Shown here piece after piece: positions 1 through 8,101 of a stretch of 24,318 nt of DNA. The position numbers and the translations under genes were made by a program. Below the pieces are notes generated by a model. It had not been told where the DNA came from. It made no database searches and saw only the letters and a program-made list of their open reading frames with translations. This stretch comes from Actinomycetes bacterium (GTDB taxonomy: Bacteria > Actinomycetota > Acidimicrobiia > Acidimicrobiales > CADCSY01), in the NCBI GenBank assembly GCA_025464025.1, contig JAODBP010000317.1, forward strand, positions 1 through 24,318, in the 5' to 3' direction. Numbering within the stretch: position 1 is the stretch's first letter; every line of letters begins with the position of its first letter.

Positions 1-549
1 AACCAGGGCATGGCCGGCGTGCGCGACCTGCGCTCGAGGTTGGCCGAGCCGTGGGTCGTCGGGATGTGGATCCACACCCACTCGTGGGACAGGCGCTTCG
101 ACCACCCCGACTACTACCCGTACTACGCGCTCGCCTCCGATCTCGACGTGCCCGTCGCCATGCAGGCCGGAACCTCGGGCGGGCTCATGGCCAGCGAGTG
201 CGGGGTGCCGATCGGGATCGACCGGCCGGCGATGTACTTCCCGGACACGCGCTTCGTGCTGTCGCACACCGGCTGGCCCTGGGTGGCCGAGTGCGTGGCG
301 ATGGCGCTGAAGTTCCCGAACGTCTACCTCGGCACCGGGGCCTACCCGCCCCGGCACTGGGACCCGGCGGTCGTGCAGTTCGTCAAGGGCCCGGGCCGGC
401 GCAAGGTCCTGTTCGGCTCGAACTTCCCGACGGTCGGCCACACCAAGGCCCTCGAGCAGGTCGCCGAGCTCGGCCTCGACGACGACACGTCAGCAGCACT
501 CCTCGGCGGCACCGCCCGCCGGGTGTTCACGAGATTGGGGAAGCCATGA
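1..549 (+). CDS. Amidohydrolase family 2 (TIM-barrel metal hydrolase), C-terminal part
   Basis: The frame is open from the first base, so the N-terminal half lies outside the window; the ATG at 10 is probably internal because this family is usually 300-400 aa. What remains is the second half of an Amidohydro_2 barrel: a barrel strand ending VGMWIHTHSW, the conserved HTGWPW block, the PNVYLGTGAYPP strand, the KVLFGSNFP strand and the terminal LLGGTARRVF helix. Relatives hydrolyse or decarboxylate small aromatic or cyclic acids using a metal. Here the strand that normally reads G(S/T)DFP has Asn in place of the metal/catalytic Asp, so activity may be altered or lost. The stop overlaps the next start as ATGA (546-549), implying translational coupling with the two genes downstream. 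The substrate cannot be named from the sequence. Confidence 0.8.
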   Translation, partial: NQGMAGVRDLRSRLAEPWVVGMWIHTHSWDRRFDHPDYYPYYALASDLDVPVAMQAGTSGGLMASECGVPIGIDRPAMYFPDTRFVLSHTGWPWVAECVAMALKFPNVYLGTGAYPPRHWDPAVVQFVKGPGRRKVLFGSNFPTVGHTKALEQVAELGLDDDTSAALLGGTARRVFTRLGKP

Positions 550-1088
550 CCGTCGGCGTCGTCTACACCATGCCGCCGCAGCCACCCGAGGAGGCGATGA
601 CGCAGTACCTCGATGCCGGCGCCGTGCGCATCGGCATCGAGTACCGCGACCTCACGCCCGAGTCGCTGGTCGAGACGTACAAGGACAACCCCAAGTACCT
701 GGCCGAGCTGCTGGAGAAGTCGCCGCCCGGGGGCTTCACCGACAACGGCATCTCGCTCCACGTCGTCGGTGAGGACGGCCACGAGTACGTGCGCTTCGAC
801 GTGTTCGACGACGACCCGCACTACCACTACGTGCACAACACGCCGCCCGATGCCGACCCGTTGAACAACGTGATCATGTTCGACGTCGTCGCCCACGGCG
901 ACATGCTCCCGTGGGCCATCGGCTGCCTCCGCGACCGGCTGCCCGACATGCTGGCCCAGGCCGGCGGCGGCGCCATCGCCGCCAAGATCGATCCCGCCGT
1001 CCTCGGTCCCGTGGTGGACGAGGTGGCCGCCATCGCCCACGAGGCCCGCGAGCGGTTCCGGGCGTCCCGGAAGGAGAACGCGTCATGA
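546..1088 (+). CDS. Conserved-looking protein of unknown function (180 aa)
   Basis: I do not recognise this family with certainty. The protein is soluble, with no signal peptide or membrane segment. Visible blocks are an acidic N-terminal half (IEYRDLTPESLVETY), a probable beta section GISLHVVGEDGHEYVRFDVFDDDPHYHYVH rich in Asp and His (potentially metal-binding), and a C-terminal helical half ending in a charged tail. The ATG start at 546 overlaps the stop of the amidohydrolase gene, and its own stop overlaps the cupin start (ATGA at 1085-1088), so the three are almost certainly one coupled operon. The sandwich between a hydrolase and a cupin suggests a role in the same small-molecule pathway; that is inference only. 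Confidence 0.75.
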   Translation: MTVGVVYTMPPQPPEEAMTQYLDAGAVRIGIEYRDLTPESLVETYKDNPKYLAELLEKSPPGGFTDNGISLHVVGEDGHEYVRFDVFDDDPHYHYVHNTPPDADPLNNVIMFDVVAHGDMLPWAIGCLRDRLPDMLAQAGGGAIAAKIDPAVLGPVVDEVAAIAHEARERFRASRKENAS

Positions 1089-2134
1089 GCACGGTCCAGG
1101 GCACGCCGCCCACCGACTCGCCGAAGGTCGAGGGCAAGGAGCCGATCTTCCGGCACTTCGACGACCCCGACGTGACGTGGCAGAAGGTCCGCCACCAGCG
1201 CGAGCCCGACGGCTCCGAGGGCACGGCGCTCGAGAAGTGGTTCGCGTTCTCGGCCGAGCCGCAGTACCTCTCGCTCCTCGCCCAGTGGACGCCGGGGATG
1301 ATCATCCGGCGCCACGGGCACTTCTGCCCCCAGATGGTCTACGTCATCAAGGGCGGCGCCTGGTTCGGCGACCGGTGGTGCCCCGAGGGCACCCACATCG
1401 AGCTGCCGTTCGGCGCCGCGCTCGGGCCGATCGTCGGCGGGGACGACGGTGTCACCATGCTCGAGGTGATGATCGGCGACCCCCGATCGTGGGGGGACCA
1501 GCCCGAGCTCGTCGAGAAGATCTACGCCGATCGTGGCGTCGAGCCCCTTCCCGAGGTGCCCCTCGACTACCCGGAGTGGCTCACCGACCTCCGCAGCCAC
1601 TGGGCCGGCAGCGACGGCGCGCCGATCGAGATCCCGCTGGCCGAGGGCAAGGAGCCGATCTTCCGGCACCTCGACGACCCGGACATGACGTGGCAGAAGG
1701 TGCGGCGGCAGCGGAACGCCGACGGCTCCGAGGCCACGGTCCTCGAGAAGTGGTTCGCGTTCTCGGCCGACCCGCAGTACCTGTCGCTCCACGCCATCTA
1801 CTCGCCGGGGATGACCGTGCGCCGCCACGGCCACTTCTGCCCCCACGTCGTCTACGTGATGGCGGGCGGTGCCTGGTTCGGTGACCGCTGGTGCCCGGAA
1901 GGGACCCACATCGAGCTGCCGTTCGGTGCCGCCTTCGGCCCGGTGCGAGCCGGCGACGAGGGCTGCACGATGTACGAGGTGATGCTCGGCGACCCGCGCT
2001 CGTGGGGCGACCAGCCCGAGCTGTTCGACCAGGTCCACGCCGAACACGGCACCGAGCCGCTGCCCGACGTGCCGCTCGACTACCCGCCCTGGCTCGAGGA
2101 CCTCCGCCAGCACTGGGCCGGCGCCACCGAGTAG
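1085..2134 (+). CDS. Tandem-duplicated cupin-domain protein (349 aa)
   Basis: Two cupin halves follow each other: residues about 16-173 and 187-344, offset by exactly 171 residues. Each half has the order EGKEPIFRH, TWQKVR, EKWFAFSA, the cupin block PGM..RRHGHFCP, a GGAWFGDRWCPEGTHIELP strand and GDPRSWGDQPEL, then a DYP.WL.DL helix. H77 and H79 in half one and H248 and H250 in half two look like the metal-binding pair of cupin motif 1; the Glu usually following is not evident. Bicupins of this kind include dioxygenases, isomerases and decarboxylases, but the substrate is not readable. The ATG at 1085 overlaps the upstream stop. The two halves also match closely at DNA level (see the repeat entries), so the duplication looks recent or maintained by gene conversion. 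Confidence 0.82.
   Translation: MSTVQGTPPTDSPKVEGKEPIFRHFDDPDVTWQKVRHQREPDGSEGTALEKWFAFSAEPQYLSLLAQWTPGMIIRRHGHFCPQMVYVIKGGAWFGDRWCPEGTHIELPFGAALGPIVGGDDGVTMLEVMIGDPRSWGDQPELVEKIYADRGVEPLPEVPLDYPEWLTDLRSHWAGSDGAPIEIPLAEGKEPIFRHLDDPDMTWQKVRRQRNADGSEATVLEKWFAFSADPQYLSLHAIYSPGMTVRRHGHFCPHVVYVMAGGAWFGDRWCPEGTHIELPFGAAFGPVRAGDEGCTMYEVMLGDPRSWGDQPELFDQVHAEHGTEPLPDVPLDYPPWLEDLRQHWAGATE
1130..1603 (+). repeat. Cupin internal repeat, copy 1
   Basis: First copy of the domain-length direct repeat inside the bicupin gene. It shares exact blocks of 27 and about 29 bp with copy 2 (beginning at 1130/1643 and near 1228/1741), with an offset of 513 bp and no frame change. Confidence 0.8.
1643..2116 (+). repeat. 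Cupin internal repeat, copy 2
   Basis: Second copy of the domain-length direct repeat in the bicupin gene. It lies in frame with copy 1, so the gene arose by an in-frame tandem duplication of a single cupin domain plus linker. Confidence 0.8.
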
Positions 2135-2142
2135 GAGCTGTT

Positions 2143-2185
2143 CTTTGTCGGATCACCCGTCGCCACGACCGGTGATCCGACAAAG
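2143..2185 (+). terminator. Long perfect hairpin between cupin and phosphotransferase genes
   Basis: The arm CTTTGTCGGATCACC (2143-2157) is exactly complementary to 2171-2185. After one mismatch the stem continues as GTCG/CGAC around a 3-base CCA loop, giving about 19 paired bases. It begins 8 bases after the cupin stop and ends 7 bases before the ATG of the next gene. There is no T-tract after it, so a classical intrinsic terminator is not shown; U-less hairpin terminators, mRNA processing or a protein-binding site are alternatives. It argues that the phosphotransferase is not simply the fourth operon gene. Confidence 0.5.
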
Positions 2186-2192
2186 TTCGGGG

Positions 2193-3461
2193 ATGGACGA
2201 GCTCGTACGCGCCTGGCTGACGAACAACATCGGCACGGTCACCCACCTGGAGCGGCAGGCGCGGTGGCGGCCGGTGTGGTTCGCCGACGTCGAGCGCGAC
2301 GGCGGGGTGCTCGAGCTGTGCGTGCGGGGCGATCGCACCGACTTCCCCGGCGTCTACCCGCTCGAGCACGAGATGCTGGTCCAGTCGCTCCTGCACGAGC
2401 GCGGCATCCCGGTGCCCGCCGTGCACGGGTGGATCGACGAGCCCCGGGCGTTCGTGATCGACCGGGTCGGCGGGCAGCCCGACTTCGCCGGCTGCACCGA
2501 CGAGCAGCGCGACCGGGTGATGGACGACTACCTCCGCATCCTTGCCGAGGTCCACGCCCTCGACCCGGCGCCGATGGAGGCGGCCGGCGTGCAGCGCGAC
2601 GGCATGGGCGGCTACCTGCGCTGGTACCGGGCGTCCAAGAAGCGCCCCGACCCGTTCCTCGAGTGGTGTCTGGCCTGGCTGGAGCGGCACCCGCTCGACA
2701 CGAAGGGGCGCGAGTCACTCGTGGTCTGGGACTCGGGGCAGTTCCACCACGACGGCGAGCGCATCGTCGCCGTGCTCGACCTGGAGCTGGCCCATGTCGG
2801 CGATCCGCTCATGGACCTCGCCGCCTTCCGGATGCGCGACACGATCGTCGGCTACGGCGACTTCACTCGCCTGTACGCGACGTACGAGGAGCTGAGCGGC
2901 ACGAAGGTCGACGTCGACGCCGTGATGCACCACCACTTCGCCTTCACGTTGTCGAACCAGCTCGCCTTCCACTCGGCCCTGGCCGACCCGCCGCTGGGGT
3001 CGGACTACATGACCAACCTCCAGTGGTGCAACGAGACGAACCTGTTCGCCGTCGAGGCCCTGGCCGACCTGCTCGGGATCGAGCTCGGGCCGGTCGAGCT
3101 GCCCGAGCCGGTGACCTCACCCGCGGCGGTGCCGACCCGCCACCTCGTCGACGCCCTCCGCTCCGGTGACTACGAGCAGCGCCGCCTCTTCCGCCTGGCC
3201 CGCCACCTCCAGCGCTTCGACGAGCTCGGCCGGCAGGTCGTGGTGGCCGATCTCGACGACCTCGCCGAGCTCCTCGGGCGCCGTCCGACGACGTGGCAGG
3301 ACGGCGACGCCGAGCTGGAGGACTTCGTCCTGGCCGACGGCGGCGAGCACGACGAGCAGCTCGTGCACCTGTTCCACCGACGGCTGTGGCGGGCCCACCA
3401 GCTGATGGGCCCGGCCGGCTCGGCCATGACGACCCACCTGCCGATCCAGCGGTTCGTGTAA
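2193..3461 (+). CDS. APH-family phosphotransferase (422 aa)
   Basis: This is a kinase-fold phosphotransferase of the aminoglycoside/choline phosphotransferase type, of the branch often found near acyl-CoA metabolism genes. The N-lobe has the helix block LEHEMLVQSLLHERGIPVPAVHG and the strand AFVIDRVGG. The C-lobe has LVVWDSGQF (about 176-184), then AVLDLELAHVGDPLMDLA (about 193-210), corresponding to Brenner's motif and the metal-binding D-x-E segment. The usual HGDxxxxN loop is changed: His is replaced by Val178, Asp180 is kept, and Gln183 sits where Asn is expected with a shortened loop. About 200 residues of helical C-terminus follow. ATG 2193 is chosen; an in-frame TTG at 2145 would lie inside the hairpin stem. 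The physiological acceptor is unknown; drug resistance should not be assumed. Confidence 0.78.
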   Translation: MDELVRAWLTNNIGTVTHLERQARWRPVWFADVERDGGVLELCVRGDRTDFPGVYPLEHEMLVQSLLHERGIPVPAVHGWIDEPRAFVIDRVGGQPDFAGCTDEQRDRVMDDYLRILAEVHALDPAPMEAAGVQRDGMGGYLRWYRASKKRPDPFLEWCLAWLERHPLDTKGRESLVVWDSGQFHHDGERIVAVLDLELAHVGDPLMDLAAFRMRDTIVGYGDFTRLYATYEELSGTKVDVDAVMHHHFAFTLSNQLAFHSALADPPLGSDYMTNLQWCNETNLFAVEALADLLGIELGPVELPEPVTSPAAVPTRHLVDALRSGDYEQRRLFRLARHLQRFDELGRQVVVADLDDLAELLGRRPTTWQDGDAELEDFVLADGGEHDEQLVHLFHRRLWRAHQLMGPAGSAMTTHLPIQRFV

Positions 3462-3485
3462 CGAAAGCAGCAGCAACGACAAGAA

Positions 3486-3719
3486 GTGGTCGTGCAAGGG
3501 GACGAGCTCACGACCATCGTCGCCGACTACCTCCGGAAGGTCATGGAGCTCCGTGAGCTCGAGGCCGACTTCCTGAAGGTGGCTCGGCGCTACTCGATCA
3601 ACCACGGGATCACCCGCCAGGCGTGGCTCCAGTTCGGCGTGTGCGTCGATGTGCTCGAAGCCGCTGGCGTCCTCGATGCCGGTGAAGGTGGCAGCACCGG
3701 CCTTCGCCTGGTCACCTAG
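3486..3719 (+). CDS. Small protein with HTH-like C-terminus (77 aa)
   Basis: A short soluble protein beginning at GTG 3486 (GTG 3492 is equally possible; no strong ribosome site is visible). Residues about 8-32 form an amphipathic helix rich in Leu, Glu and Arg (RKVMELRELEADFLKVARRY). A segment about 33-62 reads SINHGITRQAWLQFGVCVDVLEAAGV, resembling the helix-turn-helix-like tail of small proteins that I recall as common in actinobacteria, often after a coiled coil. It lies 24 bases after the phosphotransferase gene on the same strand. Its TAG stop shares a CTAG palindrome with the TAG stop of the converging Gly-rich gene. Function is unknown; a DNA-binding or partner-binding role is inference. 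Confidence 0.6.
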   Translation: MVVQGDELTTIVADYLRKVMELRELEADFLKVARRYSINHGITRQAWLQFGVCVDVLEAAGVLDAGEGGSTGLRLVT

Positions 3720-4087
3720 CTCAGGGTCGCCTTGGCCTGGGGCACCGTCGTCGAGGGGGTCGACGGGGCGAGCTGCTGCTGGCCACCGCCGAACTGGGGC
3801 GGGCCGCCGGTGAACCCACCCTGCCCGCCGCCCGGGAACCCGCCCCGGAACCCGCCCTGCCCGCCGTTGAGCTGGCCGCCCCCGTTCAGGCCGGGCGGGC
3901 CGCCGTTGCCACCGAAGCCACCGAAGCCACCGCGGCCGCCCTGGCCGCCGGTCGACGCGTCGGAGCTGATGATGCCGGTGCCGATCAGGGCGGCCAGGGC
4001 GATGGCCACGATGCCGATGCCAGCGCCGACCCACTTCCGGACGTCGGCCGTCGGGGCGGCTGCGGTCACCGGGGCGTCGTCGTGCAC
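3716..4087 (-). CDS. Glycine-rich single-pass membrane protein (123 aa)
   Basis: After a short cytoplasmic N-terminus (about 1-18) there is one membrane helix, KWVGAGIGIVAIALAALIGT (about 18-37). The rest is low-complexity sequence made of GGFGG, GGFRGGFPGGG and GGFTGGPPQFGGG units, ending in a Pro/Ser/Thr-rich tail with QAKATLS. The GTG at 4087 is preferred because a strong Shine-Dalgarno, GAAGGAG, lies 5 bases upstream; the in-frame ATG at 4144 has none. The gene lies 119 bases downstream of the response-regulator gene on the same strand, with tandem TCCAAGG-type boxes in the gap, so it is probably a target of that regulator. The Gly/Phe-rich outer part resembles segments of the nearby sensor kinase and GT-C enzyme. 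It could be an acceptor, a sensor partner or a wall-spanning linker; function is unproven. Confidence 0.72.
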   Translation of the reverse strand: MHDDAPVTAAAPTADVRKWVGAGIGIVAIALAALIGTGIISSDASTGGQGGRGGFGGFGGNGGPPGLNGGGQLNGGQGGFRGGFPGGGQGGFTGGPPQFGGGQQQLAPSTPSTTVPQAKATLS

Positions 4088-4165
4088 GGGAGCTCCTTCA
4101 GGCGATGCTGGGGACGGGGCCGGGGTGCGGCTGGCGGCTGCCATGGCACCAGCGTCGGCTCGGAT

Positions 4166-4194
4166 CCTCAGAGACCCCTGGGAGGGCCCTTGGA
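4166..4194 (-). promoter_or_regulatory. Three in-phase TCCAAGG-type half-sites upstream of Gly-rich gene
   Basis: Read on the minus strand, towards the Gly-rich gene: TCCAAGG (4194-4188), TCCCAGG (4183-4177) and TCTGAGG (4172-4166), each starting exactly 11 bp after the last. An 11-bp direct-repeat period is typical of OmpR/PhoB-type operators, and the cognate-type regulator gene is adjacent. Confidence 0.5.
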
Positions 4195-4206
4195 GGTGGC
4201 GCCGAC

Positions 4207-4917
4207 CTACTTGTCGGGCGGCAGGCGGAGCGAGTAGCCGACGCCCCGCACGGTGTGGATCAGCGGCGGCTCGACGTCGTCGACCTTGTGGCGCAGGTAG
4301 CTGATGTAGGTCTCGAGCACGCTGGCGTTGCCGCTGAACGTGTAGTCCCACACGTGCTCGAGGATCTGCTCGCGGGTGAGCACCCGGCGGGAGTTCGACA
4401 GCAGGTAGTGGAGGAGCTTGTACTCCGTCGGCGTCAGCTCGATGAAGCGGCCGCCCCGCCACACCTCGCGGGTGTCCTCGTCGAGGTCGAGGTCGGCGTA
4501 GCTCAGCTTGCGCTCACCCGGTCCGGCGCCCGACGACCGGCGGAGCACGGCCTTCACCCGCTCGATCAGCTCCTCGATGCTGAACGGCTTGGTGACGTAG
4601 TCGTCGCTGCCGAGGCGGAGGCCCTCGACCTTGTCCTGCGTGGTGTCGCGGGCGGTGAGGAAGATGATCGGCACCCGGGTGCCGGCGCCCTCGGTCTGGC
4701 GGAGGCGGCGGGCCACCTCGAAGCCGTCGAGGTCGGGGAGCATGACGTCGAGCACGATCAGCTCGGGCCGGCTCCGCTCGACGGCAGCCAGGGCATCACG
4801 CCCGCTGCCGACCCGCTCGACCTCGAACCCGTTGTAGGTGAGGCCCATCGACACGAGCTCGGTGATGTGCTCCTCGTCGTCGACGACGAGGACACGGGTC
4901 GGGGGTCGGTCGGCCAC
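4207..4917 (-). CDS. OmpR/PhoB-family response regulator (236 aa)
   Basis: A DNA-binding response regulator. The receiver domain (about 8-122) has acidic residues D13/D14, phospho-acceptor D57 in LIVLDVMLPDLDGFEV, T88 and K110 (YVTKPF). After a linker, the winged-helix domain (about 136-232) has LTPTEYKLLHYLL, the recognition region TREQILEHVWDYTF and the wing HTVRGVGYSLR. Start is GTG 4917, giving VADRPPTRVLVVDDEE; longer frames add unlikely sequence. It is divergent from the GT2-GtrA-kinase operon, whose third gene encodes a sensor kinase, the natural partner. The region between carries direct repeats fitting its family's binding mode, so autoregulation and control of the glycosylation genes are likely. 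The split arrangement of regulator and kinase around two glycosylation genes is unusual. Confidence 0.92.
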   Translation of the reverse strand: MADRPPTRVLVVDDEEHITELVSMGLTYNGFEVERVGSGRDALAAVERSRPELIVLDVMLPDLDGFEVARRLRQTEGAGTRVPIIFLTARDTTQDKVEGLRLGSDDYVTKPFSIEELIERVKAVLRRSSGAGPGERKLSYADLDLDEDTREVWRGGRFIELTPTEYKLLHYLLSNSRRVLTREQILEHVWDYTFSGNASVLETYISYLRHKVDDVEPPLIHTVRGVGYSLRLPPDK

Positions 4918-4956
4918 GCGGTCATGGTACGGGTGCGTCCACCGGGCCGGCACAAG

Positions 4957-4996
4957 TCCAAGGGAACTCCAAGGAAGAGCGGATGGCGGGCCAAGG
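4957..4996 (+). promoter_or_regulatory. TCCAAGG direct-repeat operator in the divergent RR/GT2 region
   Basis: TCCAAGG occurs at 4957-4963 and again at 4968-4974, exactly 11 bp apart, and GCCAAGG at 4990-4996 is a further 22 bp (two periods) on. The array lies in the 100-bp gap between the response-regulator start (4917) and the GT2 start (5018), close to the latter. It is consistent with tandem binding of an OmpR-type dimer. Confidence 0.55.
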
Positions 4997-5017
4997 CCGC
5001 ACGCCGACGATGCAGCC

Positions 5018-6211
5018 ATGTCCGATGCGATCGCCCTCCTCACCGTCGAGCGCCCCCTCTCCGACGACCGCGTCCCTGCTGTCGACATCGTGATCCCCGT
5101 CTACAACGAGCAGGCCGACCTCGAGGTGTCGGTCAAGCGCCTGGCGTCGTACCTCGACCAGCGGTTCCCGCTGCCCTGGGTGATCACCATCGCCGACAAC
5201 GCCAGCATCGACCGCACGTGGGGCATCGCCTGCCGACTGGCCAACGAGGTCGAGGGCGTGCGGGCCGTGCACCTCGAGCAGAAGGGGAGGGGCCGGGCCC
5301 TCCGGGCCGCGTGGTCGGCGAGCGAGGCACCCGTCGTCGCCTACATGGACGTCGACCTGTCGACCGACCTCGACGCCCTGCTGCCCCTGGTGGCCCCGCT
5401 GCTGTCGGGTCACAGCGACCTGTCCATCGGCACCCGCCTGGCCTCCGGCTCCCGCGTGGTGCGAGGCCCGAAGCGGGAGGCCATCTCCCGCACCTACAAC
5501 CTCCTGCTGAGGGCCACCCTGCGGTCCGGCTTCTCCGACGCCCAGTGCGGCTTCAAGGCCGTGCGCACCGACGTGGCCAAGGCCCTCCTCCCGCTGGTGG
5601 AGGACGAGGGTTGGTTCTTCGACACCGAGCTGCTCGTCCTCGCCGAGGAGAACGGCCTGCGCATCCACGAGGTGCCGGTCGACTGGGTCGACGACCCCGG
5701 CAGCACGGTCGACGTCCTGCGCACGGCGCGCGACGACCTCGCCGGCATCTGGCGCATGCTCCGCCGGTCGGCGTCCGGCGCGACCCTCACCCCGGGGTCG
5801 CTCCGGACGCCGGCCGCCGAGGACCCGAGCCTCATCGGGCAGCTCGTGCGGTTCGCCTCCATCGGCGCGGTGAGCACGGTGGTGTTCGGCGCCTTGTTCT
5901 GGGTCCTGGCCGGCCCGCTCGGCGCCATCGGCGCCGACGCCGTGGCGCTGGCCGTGTGCGCCCTCGCCAACACGGCGGCCAACCGCCGCCTCACGTTCTC
6001 GCTCCGGGGTCGGGTCCACCGGGCCCGCCACTACACGGCCGGCGTGTCGCTGGCCGTCCTGCCGTTCCTGGCCACGCTGGTCGCTCTCGGCGGGCTGGCC
6101 GTGGCCGGCGTCGACGGGATGCTGCCCCGGTTGGTGGCCCTGACCATCGTCAACGGCGCCGCCACCCTGGGCCGCTTCGTCGTCCTGCGCCGATGGGTGT
6201 TCGCGACATGA
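5018..6211 (+). CDS. GT2 polyprenyl-phosphate glycosyltransferase fused to GtrA-like domain (397 aa)
   Basis: Residues about 22-250 are a DPM1/GtrB-type GT-A domain: VDIVIPVYNE at the start, the nucleotide-sugar DxD in YMDVDLSTD (D111, D113), the acceptor-side GFSDAQCGFKAVR block, and WFFDTELLVLAEENG. Such enzymes transfer a sugar from NDP-sugar to undecaprenyl or decaprenyl phosphate on the inner membrane face. Residues about 273-395 form a GtrA-like four-helix membrane domain (RFASIGAVSTVVFGALFW, ANRRLTF, RFVVLRRWVF), the proposed flippase. The gene is first of a coupled operon, overlapping the next by ATGA (6208-6211). It is preceded by TCCAAGG repeats. The fusion of synthase and flippase, followed by a separate second GtrA, suggests a dedicated surface-glycosylation route; the sugar is unknown. 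Confidence 0.88.
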   Translation: MSDAIALLTVERPLSDDRVPAVDIVIPVYNEQADLEVSVKRLASYLDQRFPLPWVITIADNASIDRTWGIACRLANEVEGVRAVHLEQKGRGRALRAAWSASEAPVVAYMDVDLSTDLDALLPLVAPLLSGHSDLSIGTRLASGSRVVRGPKREAISRTYNLLLRATLRSGFSDAQCGFKAVRTDVAKALLPLVEDEGWFFDTELLVLAEENGLRIHEVPVDWVDDPGSTVDVLRTARDDLAGIWRMLRRSASGATLTPGSLRTPAAEDPSLIGQLVRFASIGAVSTVVFGALFWVLAGPLGAIGADAVALAVCALANTAANRRLTFSLRGRVHRARHYTAGVSLAVLPFLATLVALGGLAVAGVDGMLPRLVALTIVNGAATLGRFVVLRRWVFAT

Positions 6212-6632
6212 GGAAGTTGGTTCGCTACAGCGCGGTGAGCGTCGTCTCGACGGTGTCGAGCATGGCCGTGCTCGGCGTGCTCGTCGCCACCCGCGAGCTC
6301 ACGCCGGGGTGGGCCAACGTCGCCGCCACCGCCGTGGGCACCGTGCCGTCGTTCGAGCTGAACCGACGCTGGGTGTGGGGCCGGACCGGCCGACGCTCCT
6401 TCGCCGGCGAGGTCGGCCCGTTCGCGGTGCTCTCCTTCGCCGGCCTGGCCCTCTCGACGCTCGCCGTGTCGGCGGCCGGTCACCTGGCCGCCGGCCTCGA
6501 CACCGCACCCCGCACGATCGCCGTCGAGGCCGCCTCGATCACCGCCTTCGGCTCCCTCTGGCTCGTCCAGTTCGTGCTGCTCGACCGCCTCCTGTTCGCG
6601 ACGCGGTCCCGCGAACCGGCAATCATCGGAGG

Positions 6633-6636
<4 letters not shown>
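6208..6636 (+). CDS. GtrA-like membrane protein (142 aa)
   Basis: A stand-alone GtrA/DPMS-2-type protein of normal family length with about four membrane helices. The first begins LVRYSAVSVVSTVSSMAVLGVLV; the signature loop PSFELNRRWVWGR (about 47-59) matches ANRRLTF in the upstream fusion; the last helix is SLWLVQFVLLDRLLF. GtrA proteins are thought to flip polyprenyl-phosphate sugars across the membrane. The ATG overlaps the GT2 stop and its TGA overlaps the kinase GTG (GTGA, 6633-6636), so expression is tightly coupled. Having two GtrA domains in tandem genes may mean a heterodimer or two cargoes; that is inference. Confidence 0.85.
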
Positions 6637-8066
<1,430 letters not shown>

Positions 8067-8101
8067 GGAACCTCCAAGGGACGGAGCCGAAGCTCGTCCC
8101 C

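Noticed and set aside
827..2113. Long minus-strand open frame (about 428 codons) opposite the cupin gene
   Set aside because: His/Val/Arg-rich composition without domains; it mirrors codon bias of the plus-strand genes, a usual artefact in GC-rich DNA.
2145..2192. TTG 2145 as start of the phosphotransferase
   Set aside because: It lies in the left arm of the hairpin and adds 16 residues with no family resemblance; ATG 2193 fits better.
3900..3950. Short tandem repeats (ACCGAAGCC units) as a VNTR or CRISPR-like array
   Set aside because: They are the codons for the GFGGFGG run of the Gly-rich protein; no regular spacers.
4088..4144. ATG 4144 as start of the Gly-rich protein
   Set aside because: No ribosome site upstream and it is close to the operator array; GTG 4087 has GAAGGAG 5 bases upstream.
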